A DNA stretch of 7,591 nt from LMUY01 sp964245495 (GTDB taxonomy: Bacteria > Pseudomonadota > Alphaproteobacteria > Acetobacterales > Acetobacteraceae). How positions within the stretch are numbered: the stretch's first letter is position 1; each line of letters starts with the position of its first letter. A model generated the notes under the pieces. That model was not told the DNA's origin, did not search any database, and saw only the letters and a list, made by a program, of their open reading frames with translations. The position numbers and the translations under genes are program-made. This document shows, in pieces, positions 1-7,100 of this stretch. The stretch covers positions 1-7,591 of the forward strand of contig CAXTNC010000157.1 in assembly GCA_964245495.1 (NCBI GenBank). The letters run 5' to 3'.

Positions 1-5
1 GCGGC

Positions 6-2021
6 TCATCCGGGGCGGGCCGGGTCGAGCTGCAAGGAGCGCAGCAGCACCCCCAGGGTCCGCGCGTCCGTGTTCATGCCGCGGTCGAGCGGCCGGGCGG
101 GCTGCCGGATCGCCAGGCTCACCATGCAAGGGTCCGGGCCATCCGCCGGCAGCGCCAGGCTTTGCGCGGCGGCGGCCAGGTCGGGGAGGCGCCACTCGGC
201 GGCCGGCTGGCCGTCCACCGCGACCGAGACGGCCTGCTCGCCGCCGGGATGCGGCGCGAAGCCGACCAGGTCCAGCCGCAGCACGGTTGGCCCGGCGGAG
301 CGGCGGACCTGCAGCACGGCCGTCTGGCCGACGCTCCAGGCAGGCCCCCCGGTGTCGTCCCAGCCGAGCGCCAGCGCCTCATGGAACATGGCATCGTCAC
401 TGCCGACGCTGCGGCCGGGCGGCAGCGCGGGCACGCTGATCGCGAGCCACGGCGCGAGGGCCGCATCATCGGCGGAGCATAGGGCCAGCACCCCGGCGGC
501 GTGGCAGTGCCGCTCCGCGCCGGGTACCTGGGATGCTTCGCCCCGGTGCAGCAGCACGCGCAGTTCGCCCGGCTGCAACGGTTGGCCGAGCGACTGCGCC
601 GGATCGCACTCGGGCGCTGCCACGTCGCGCGCCGTCGCCATCGTGTTGGTCCGCATCAGCGTCTCGGACGCCAGCAGGAGCACCTGGATGTCGCCCGGCC
701 TGGTCTGCGCCGCGCCGCAGCCGAACTTGGGCCATAGCGTCAGTTGGTTGTGCCGCGCGAACACCGGGCGCAGGGCGGCCGCGTCGATCGCCCACGGATT
801 GCCGGCCGCCGACTCCCGGCGAAGCTCTGACCGCAGGCCGTGCGTGTCGGCCAGTTGCGCGAGGACGGCGGCGGCCAGCAGCGCCGCCCCCCAGCGGCGC
901 GGCAGCGTGCGCGCCGCCATGGCCACGCCCAGCACGAGCACGGCGTAGGCCACCGGCCAGAAGAACCGCGAGGTCGCCCGGAACTGCGCCAGCCAGTCCG
1001 GCACCGGCCCCCACTGGAACAGGCGGACGGGGCCGGCATACGCCACGTTGGACAGCGCGAAGGCGGTCAGCCCCAGCAGCACCAGCCACAAGCCGGCATG
1101 ACGCCGCCATGCCATGCGTGCGCGCACCGCAAGCGCCAGGCTGGCCGCCAGCAGGAGCAGCAGCCCGGCGCCGAGATATTGGTAGCCCTCGAACTCCTGC
1201 CCGCCCGTCGCGTCGTAGGCCCATTCCGGGAACAGCGACGACCTGGCGGGCAGCAGCGGCCCCAGCAGGTTCATGGAGAAGAAGCCGAAGCCCATGGCCG
1301 GCGAACTGCCGCCCATGCCGAGCAGCCAGGCCGCCGCGCCGCAGAGGGCCAGGCCGCTGCCGAACCCGGCCGCGGCGCGGAGCCATCGCCGGTCCCCGCG
1401 CAGCAGCAGCGTGAGCGGCACTGCCGCCAGCACGGCCGCCGTCACCGCCAGGATGTACGGGTGGACCAGCAGGCAGCCCAGCATTAGCAGCGCCGCCGCT
1501 GGCCAGAGCCGCCGGCCTGCGGCCAGCCGGAAGTACAGCCCGAGGCCCAGCAGGATGGCGGCGTGGCTGCACAGCGCCACGTGGCCATGGCGGCGCAGCA
1601 GGGTCGGCATGGACAAGGCCAGCGCCGCCACCGCCACGGCCGGCCCCAGCCGCCGCTCCCCCGTGCTGCGCAGCGCGAACACGGCCGCCGCGGGCTGCAC
1701 CAGGTATGCCAGGGCGAGCCAGGCCTGCGACGCCGACGCGCCCGGCGGCAGCAGCGCCCGGAACGGCTTGAGCGCCAGCATGGCCAGCGGGATGCTGTCG
1801 GTGAGCGCCACGTTGGCGCCCGCCAGGGCCGGGATGCCCAGCAGCGGCCAGCCCCACGGCTCGGCCAGGAAATACCGCTGGCCGATCACCGACACCGCCT
1901 GGTCGCCCACGAAGGCGAGGTGGAGCGGGTCGGCGGGAAAGATGGCGCGCCAGGACAGCAGCCAGACGGCGAAGGCCGCGCCGGCCGCGAGCGCCAAGGG
2001 GTAGGCGGCCCGCCCCGTCAT
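6..2021 (-). CDS. DUF6311-type polytopic membrane protein (GT-C-like)
   Basis: This encodes a 671-residue inner-membrane protein. Hydrophobic segments lie near residues 6-22, 102-117, 127-140, 148-164, 173-207 (probably two helices), 217-235, 282-299, 309-328, 353-369 and 377-391. A soluble domain of about 280 residues follows, probably periplasmic, with cysteines at 435, 472, 506 and 515. Pointers to the DUF6311 family are an early acidic loop (FVGDQ, about 37-41), ALTDSIPLA (72-80), RHGHVALCSHA (144-154) and FRATSRFFWP (347-356). Such proteins resemble GT-C glycosyltransferases in layout, but no activity is established, so a role in envelope glycan assembly is inference. The start was chosen because its ATG overlaps the methyltransferase stop as ATGA, which implies translational coupling in one operon. 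The gene appears intact and its stop lies at the window edge. Family assignment is from memory of motifs; membrane topology is secure. Confidence 0.8.
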   Translation of the reverse strand: MTGRAAYPLALAAGAAFAVWLLSWRAIFPADPLHLAFVGDQAVSVIGQRYFLAEPWGWPLLGIPALAGANVALTDSIPLAMLALKPFRALLPPGASASQAWLALAYLVQPAAAVFALRSTGERRLGPAVAVAALALSMPTLLRRHGHVALCSHAAILLGLGLYFRLAAGRRLWPAAALLMLGCLLVHPYILAVTAAVLAAVPLTLLLRGDRRWLRAAAGFGSGLALCGAAAWLLGMGGSSPAMGFGFFSMNLLGPLLPARSSLFPEWAYDATGGQEFEGYQYLGAGLLLLLAASLALAVRARMAWRRHAGLWLVLLGLTAFALSNVAYAGPVRLFQWGPVPDWLAQFRATSRFFWPVAYAVLVLGVAMAARTLPRRWGAALLAAAVLAQLADTHGLRSELRRESAAGNPWAIDAAALRPVFARHNQLTLWPKFGCGAAQTRPGDIQVLLLASETLMRTNTMATARDVAAPECDPAQSLGQPLQPGELRVLLHRGEASQVPGAERHCHAAGVLALCSADDAALAPWLAISVPALPPGRSVGSDDAMFHEALALGWDDTGGPAWSVGQTAVLQVRRSAGPTVLRLDLVGFAPHPGGEQAVSVAVDGQPAAEWRLPDLAAAAQSLALPADGPDPCMVSLAIRQPARPLDRGMNTDARTLGVLLRSLQLDPARPG

Positions 2022-2861
2022 GCCGCCACAGCGCGGGCCATCACCGTCAGCCCGCCGAGGCGGTTGCGCCGGGCGAACCGGCGCTCCAGGCCGCACAGCG
2101 CCGCCAGCAGGGCGTTGCTGGCCGGGCTGAAGCGGCGCATGTCGCTGGCNNNNNNNNNNGCCCGTGTACGGCGTCTGGAAGCGCTGCGAGGGCACGAACT
2201 GGAAGATGTCGCCCGCGCGGATGTGCTCCTGGCCGCGCGAGACGGCGGCCTCGTACTCCGCGCGCGTCGTGTTGCTGCCGGGCGGCGGCGGGGCGGGGCC
2301 GCGCCGGCGGGCCAGGCGGGAGGCGGCGGCCATGGGCAGCACCGCGCCGTACAGGTAGTGCGCGAACTCGACGCGCAGGCCGGCCTGCCGCAGCAGCCGC
2401 TCCAGCCGGGCCAGGGTGTAGCGGCGGTGGTGGCCGAGGAACACGTCGTGCCCGCTCCACAGCCAAGGGAACGCCGGCACCGTGACGATGACCCGGCCGC
2501 CGGGCGCCAAGCGGCGGACCGCGTCCCGCAGCAGCGCGCCGTCGTCCGCCACGTGCTCCAGCACGTCCATCATCAGCACGGCGGCGGCCGGGCCGGGCGG
2601 CGGCGCACGGCGGAACGCGAGCACGCGGCCGGCTACCACCTCCTCATGGTCGGTTGGATAGCCTGGGTCCACGCACACGGCCTGCGTCGCAGCGCCCTGC
2701 TCCAGCAGGCTGCGGGCGAAGAAGCCGGACCCGGCGCCGATGTCCAGCACGGGGCCGGGCGGCAGGCCGGCCAGCGCGTCGGCCAGGGCCGCGAGCTTGG
2801 CCCGGTAGTACCAGTGCCGGGCGGCGTCGTCCCCCAGCGAGGCTTCTTCCTTCAGGTCCAC
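2018..2861 (-). CDS. SAM-dependent class I methyltransferase, interrupted by a scaffold gap and a foreign fragment
   Basis: This is a Rossmann-fold methyltransferase of the Methyltransf_11/23 type. It transfers a methyl group from S-adenosylmethionine to an unknown substrate. The N-terminal 196 residues show the SAM-binding motif VLDIGAGSGFF (38-48), the acidic strand-2 end VCVDPGY (62-68), MMDVLEHV (97-104), and PGGRVIVTVPAFPWLW followed by SGHD (120-139) and HHRRYT (144-149). The last 41 residues, from DMRRFSPASNALL onward, lie beyond the gap (2018-2143). Between them sit 38 TrpE-like codons and ten N, which also shift the frame. Without that insert the protein is about 237 residues, a normal length for the family. 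I chose the GTG at 2859-2861 because homologues start with (M)DLKEEA and because a longer start would overlap the candidate promoter. The ribosome site (GGGACGG) is weak. It is first in an operon with the DUF6311 gene; envelope glycan or lipid methylation is a guess from context. Confidence 0.85.
2150..2159. other. Assembly gap (ten N)
   Basis: Ten unknown bases in a row, a fixed-length spacer typical of scaffolding rather than a measured gap. It falls inside the methyltransferase gene. Because ten is not a multiple of three, the two sides are in different reading frames, and one spurious frame runs through the gap into the membrane-protein gene. Confidence 0.99.
2160..2273 (-). pseudogene. 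Misplaced fragment of anthranilate synthase component I (TrpE)
   Basis: These 38 codons, read in frame with the upstream half of the methyltransferase, encode NTTRAEYEAAVSRGQEHI followed by RAGDIFQFVPSQRF. This closely matches the entry to the chorismate-binding domain of TrpE, whose usual form is S-N-x-T-R-E-E-Y ... Y-I-R-A-G-D-I-F-Q-V-V-P-S-Q-R-F. TrpE converts chorismate and glutamine-derived ammonia to anthranilate in tryptophan synthesis and is about 500 residues long; nothing else of it is present. The fragment ends exactly at the N run, and the methyltransferase resumes on the other side at the point where it was broken. It is most probably the edge of a chimeric contig rather than a real gene remnant, so no gene symbol is given. 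A true insertion cannot be ruled out from sequence alone. Confidence 0.8.
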
Positions 2862-2884
2862 TGCGCCGTCCCGTTGCCGCGCGC

Positions 2885-2913
2885 AGCATATCTCCGCCCG
2901 GCGGTGGCTCCAA
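2885..2913 (-). promoter_or_regulatory. Candidate sigma-70-type promoter of the methyltransferase/DUF6311 operon
   Basis: On the minus strand TTGGAG (2913-2908) and TATGCT (2890-2885) are separated by exactly 17 bases, matching the -35/-10 layout with 3/6 and 4/6 consensus positions. Transcription would start near 2878, leaving a leader of about 17 bases before the GTG at 2861. The element lies in the 114-base divergent gap next to the DUF6489 gene. The match is modest, and no equally good promoter was seen for the plus-strand gene. Confidence 0.33.
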
Positions 2914-2975
2914 CCCTTCCCGCGGCCGGGGCAAACGCGCCAGAGTGACGCCGCCATGCGCGGGGGGATGCGGGG

Positions 2976-3215
2976 ATGAAGGTCACGGTCGAGATCGATT
3001 GCACGCCGGACGAGGCGCGCGCCTTCCTGGGGCTGCCGGACGTGCGGCCGATGCAGGCGGCGGTGATGGGCGCGCTGGAGCAGCAGGCGGTGCAGGCGGC
3101 GGGGCACTTCGCGCCGGACGCGATGCTGAAGCTGTGGTTCACGGCGGTGCCGCAGGTGTCCGGGCAGATGCAAGAGATGTTCGCCAAGATGCTGGCGAGC
3201 GGGGGGCGGGGGTAA
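2976..3215 (+). CDS. DUF6489 family small protein
   Basis: A 79-residue soluble protein of unknown function. The opening MKVTVEIDCTPDEARAFLGL followed by PDV (1-23) is the hallmark of the DUF6489 family, known mainly from alphaproteobacteria. The rest is helical and rich in Ala, Gln and Met (PMQAAVMGALEQQ, then a MLKLWF patch near 50-55 and MQEMFAKM near 67-74). It has no signal peptide, membrane segment, cysteine pair or catalytic motif beyond one Cys at position 9. A purine-rich GGGGGGA lies about 8 bases before the ATG and is an acceptable ribosome site; the upstream ATG at 2968 runs out of frame at once. It diverges from the methyltransferase operon (114-base gap) and converges on the transporter gene (42-base gap), so it is probably transcribed alone. 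Confidence 0.8.
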   Translation: MKVTVEIDCTPDEARAFLGLPDVRPMQAAVMGALEQQAVQAAGHFAPDAMLKLWFTAVPQVSGQMQEMFAKMLASGGRG

Positions 3216-3257
3216 GCGAGGCCGGAAGCTCGCGGGAGGACGGCGGTGGTCGGCTGA

Positions 3258-4085
3258 TCAATAAGCCAAGCACGCTGCGCCCGTGGCGATTGCGAAACAG
3301 GACATGATGCGGCGCGCGGTCAGCCTTTCTTTCAGGAAAAGCCTTCCGATGACGGCAGCATGGACCACGCTGGTTTCGCGCAGCGCGGACACCACGCCCA
3401 TCGCTTCATGCTGCATGGCCCAGATGACGATGCCATAGGCAAGGATCGAAACGATGCCACCAGTGAGCGCCATCCCCGTCTGTGCCTTGGTGTATGCTGG
3501 TGGTGTTCCGCGCGTCGCATGATAGATGGCGGGCATCGTGATGCTCCACAGCAAGAACATGCTGGTCGAGTAAGCCAGGCTGTTCCCCGAAAGCCGCACC
3601 CCGATCCCATCGACGACGGTGTACGCCCCGATCAGCACGCCAGTGGTGAACGCAGCGGGAAGGAAGTCGGCCCGGACCCTCTTGCCTTGAAAGGCGAGTG
3701 AGATGATTCCGCCGGAAACCAGCGCGATGCCAATGCAGGATGCAACATTGAGGGACTCGCGCGCGAACACCGCCGCGCCCAATGCGACCAGAACTGGGGA
3801 GGAACCGCGCGAGACAGGGTATGTCTGTCCGAGATCGCCGGAACGGTAGGTTCGCACAAGGGACAAGTTGTAGCCGGTATGGATGATTGCCGAGGCAATC
3901 ACGTAGGGCCAGCTCGCCGCGTTGGGCCATGGCACGAACACCAACATGATTACCGTGACGCAGGTGACCGCGATCATCATCAGCGTCATCGACCATAGCC
4001 GGTCGCTTCCGCCACGAAGCACCGCGTTCCAGCCCGCATGCAAAATCGCGGCGCACATCACGCAAGCGAGGACGAACGGGGTCAT
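3258..4085 (-). CDS. EamA/DMT-superfamily transporter
   Basis: A 275-residue protein with about ten hydrophobic helices in two EamA repeats (roughly 2-132 and 143-275), the usual size for drug/metabolite transporters of the cytoplasmic membrane. Repeat 1 carries HAGWNAVLRGG (16-26) and RTYRSGDLGQTYPVSRGSSP (78-97); repeat 2 carries the related SALRETSVVHAAVIGRLFLK (233-252) followed by ERLT. The substrate cannot be told; some relatives are annotated near phosphonate genes, but nothing here supports that. GC is about 61% by counting 13 full lines (3301-4080), against about 70-80% around it, with more AT-ending codons, suggesting acquisition from another lineage. The ATG at 4085 is preceded by a weak TAGG site, and 76 bases separate it from the stop of the large transglutaminase gene on the same strand, so read-through is possible. 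No terminator or clear promoter was seen in that gap. Confidence 0.88.
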   Translation of the reverse strand: MTPFVLACVMCAAILHAGWNAVLRGGSDRLWSMTLMMIAVTCVTVIMLVFVPWPNAASWPYVIASAIIHTGYNLSLVRTYRSGDLGQTYPVSRGSSPVLVALGAAVFARESLNVASCIGIALVSGGIISLAFQGKRVRADFLPAAFTTGVLIGAYTVVDGIGVRLSGNSLAYSTSMFLLWSITMPAIYHATRGTPPAYTKAQTGMALTGGIVSILAYGIVIWAMQHEAMGVVSALRETSVVHAAVIGRLFLKERLTARRIMSCFAIATGAACLAY

Positions 4086-4161
4086 GCCATGCGCCTAGAA
4101 GTCTCGATCAGCAGAAGATTGAGCTGCGTGGACGACGGCGGACGCTGCGGCATGACTTGAT

Positions 4162-7100
4162 CTACGCGTAAGCCCGCAAGTCCAGCGTCCGCGGCAGCTC
4201 GGCCGACGCCTCTCCCAGCGGCGGCGGCATCGGCCCCGGCGTGTGGCCGTGCGGCAGGAAGCGGGCGCGGCGGCGCGCCTCCGCCTCGTTCGCGTTCACC
4301 GGGAACGTGTCGTACGACCGGCCGCCCGGGTGGGCCACGTGGTGCGTCATGCCGCCCAGCGAGCGGCCGTTCCAGCGGTCGAACACGTCGAACACCAGCG
4401 GGCTTTGCGCGGGGATGGTCGGGTGCAGGGCGCTGTGCGGCTGCCAGGCCTTGAACCGCACCCCGGCCACGAACTCGCCCGCCGCCTCCGTGGCCAGCAT
4501 CGGCACTGCCACGCCGTTGCAGGCCAGGGCGAAGCGCTCCGGCTCCCAGCCTGTCACGCGCACCTGCAAGCGCTCCACCGAGCTGTCCACGAAGCGCACC
4601 GTCCCTGCCCCGCCGGCGGTCTCGCCCAGGGCGTGCCACGGCTCCAGCGCATGGCGCAGCTCCACCGTCGTGCCGTGCACCGAGACGCTGCCGATGACGG
4701 GGAAGCGGAAGGCGAGATGCGGGGCGAACCACGCCGGGTCCAAGGGCGCGCCGAAGCCTGCGCCGTGCACCGCCAGCTCCTCCAGCGCGTCCCCGAAGTC
4801 CTGCCAGACGAAGTGCGGCAGCATGAAGTCGTCGTGCACCCGGCTGCCCCAGCGCACCAGGCGGCGCTGGTACGGCACCTGCCAGAAGGCGGCGACCGCC
4901 GTGCGCATCAGCAGGGTCTGCGCCACCGCCATCTCGGCGTGCGGCGGCATCTCGAAGGCGCGGAACTCCACCAGGCCCAGGCGGCCGGAGGAGCTGTCGG
5001 GCGAGTACATCTTGTCGATGCAGAACTCGGTGCGGTGGGTGTTGCCGGTCATGTCCGTCAGGATGTTGCGGAACAGCCGGTCGGTGATCCAGGGCGGGGT
5101 CGGCTCGCCTTTGAGCTGGGCGAAGGCGATCTCCAGCTCGCGCACCGCGTCCTGCCGGGCCTCGTCGATGCGGGGGTGCTGGCTCATGGGGCCGATGAAC
5201 AGGCCGCTGAACAGGTAGGACAGGCTCGGGTGGTTGTGCCAGAAGCCGACCAGGGAGCGCAGCAGGCCGGGGCGGCGCAGGAACGGGCTGTCCTCCGGGG
5301 TGGCGCCGCCCATGACGACGTGGTTGCCGCCGCCGGTGCCGACGTGGCGGCCGTCCAGCATGAACTTCTCCGCCCGCAGCCCGGCGCGGCGCGCTTCCTC
5401 GTACAGCTGCCCGGTGCGCTGCACGATCTCGTCCCAGCCGGTGGCCGGGTGGACGTTGACCTCGATCACGCCGGGGTCGGGGGTGATGGAGAAGCTCTCC
5501 AGCCGGCGGTCGAACGGCGCCTTGTAGCCTTCCAGCACCACGGGCTGGCCCAGGGCCGCCGCGGTCTGCTCGATGGCGGCGAGGAGGGACAGCCAATCCT
5601 CCGCGTTCGGCAGCGGCGGCACGTAGATGAACAGGCGGCCGTCGCGCGGCTGCGCCGTCAGCACCGTGCGCACGCCGGGTACGCTGTCCGGCTGGCCCGG
5701 CCCTGGCAGGTCGGCGTGGCGGGGAAGCGCCGCGGCGGCGGCCAACGGGTCCGGCTCCGGCTCCTCCTCCTGGTCCTTGGGATCGACGTAGGGCAGGGAG
5801 GACAGCGGCAGGCGCACGCCTATGGAGCTGTCGCCCTGCACGAGGAAGATCTTGCCCTCGCGCATCTCCCACGCTTCCGTTTGCCAGCGCCGGGCGGCCC
5901 CTGCCCCGGCGCGGCGCAGCGGCAGCACGTATCCCACCACGGCGTCCAGCCCCTGGCTGAACACGCGGCGCAGGCGGGCGCGCTCCTGCGGGTCCTTGGC
6001 GTGGCTGGCCTCGGCCACGACGTTGGCGGGCAGGCGGCCCTCGCGCATCAGGAAGTAGGGCTGGTCCTCATAGGCGGGCATGGCGCCGGAGCCGGCCACG
6101 CCGAGCACGCCGGCGAGGCGGCGGGTGAAGGCGGCGGCGGTTTCGGCATCGGCGTGGCCGGGTTCGCCGTCCGGGTCGGCCAGCAGCGCCGGGTCGGCCC
6201 ACACGGGGTCGCCATCGGCGCGCCAAGTGGCGTTGAGCGCCCAGCGCGGGGTCTGCTCGCCGGGGTAGTGCTTGCCGGCGCCGTATTGCAGGGCGGCGCC
6301 GTGCGACCACAGGCCGAGCAGGCGGCGCATTAGCCGGCCGGCCTCGCGCCGCTTGGTGGGGCCGAGCGCGTCGACCGTCCATTCCGCGCCGTCCGGGTCG
6401 CGGTCGGACACGAAGGTGGGTTCCCCGCCCATGGTCAGCCGCACGTCGCCGGCGGTGAGCGCCGCATCGACGCGGGCGCCGGCGGCCTGGATCGCCTGCC
6501 ATTGGCCGGGCGCGTACGGCTTGGTGACGCGGGGGGTCTCTTCCATCCGGGTCAGCCGCATCTCGAAGCTGAACTCGGTGCCGGCCGGCTCCACCAGGCC
6601 GGTGATGGGGGCGGCGGAACTCGGCTCCGGCGTGGCGGCGAGCGGGATGTGGCCCTCGCCGGTGAGCAGGCCGCTGGTGGCGTCCAGCCCGACCCATCCG
6701 GCGCCGGGCAGGTAGACCTCCGCCCAGGCGTGCAGGTCCGTGAAATCCTCTGCGGTTCCGGCTGGTCCGTCGATGGCGGCCACGTCGGGCTTGAGCTGGA
6801 TCAGGTAGCCGGAAACGAAGCGGGCGGCGTAGCCGAAGCGGCGCATGGCCTGCACCAGCACCCAGGCGCTGTCCCGGCAGGAGCCGCGGCCCTCCGCCAG
6901 AGTCTGCTCCGGCGTCCAGACGCCGGGTTCCAGCCGCACGATGTAGCCGATGCGGTCGCGCACCGCGCGGTTGACCTCCACCAGGAAATCGACGGTGCGC
7001 TGGCCGGACTGGGTGACGGCGCGCATCAGCTCCGCCAGCAGCGGGCCGGGCGGCTCGGCGCGCAGGAAGGGGGCGAGCTCGGTGGCCAGCAGGGGGTCGT

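Noticed and set aside
1563..2948. Plus-strand 461-codon open frame and similar frames opposite the membrane protein and methyltransferase
   Set aside because: It crosses the N gap and has low-complexity Arg/Gly/Ala/Gln composition opposite two well-supported genes.
6..3173. Single 1055-residue minus-strand protein
   Set aside because: It runs through the ten-N gap and joins methyltransferase, TrpE piece and membrane protein in one frame by accident; the true methyltransferase C-terminus lies in another frame and stops at 2018.
3216..3233. Small hairpin (gcgag / ctcgc) right after the DUF6489 stop, between convergent genes
   Set aside because: The stem is only five bases with an eight-base loop and no T-run on either side, so a terminator call is not supported.
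3253..4112. Seven-base inverted copies (gctgatc 3253-3259, gatcagc 4106-4112) flanking the low-GC transporter
   Set aside because: Too short to be convincing ends of a mobile element, with no transposase or target duplication; chance is adequate.
4082..5872. Minus-strand 596-codon open frame overlapping the transglutaminase/DUF2126 gene
   Set aside because: It is a shifted frame of the same gene, full of Arg/Pro/Gly/Ala with no recognisable domain. Only its last 23 codons lie outside that gene, and they are reported separately with low weight.
4243..6333. Plus-strand 696-codon open frame opposite the large gene
   Set aside because: Its His/Arg/Gln/Gly/Val-rich composition is the typical mirror of a GC-rich coding strand, while the minus frame has clear family motifs throughout.
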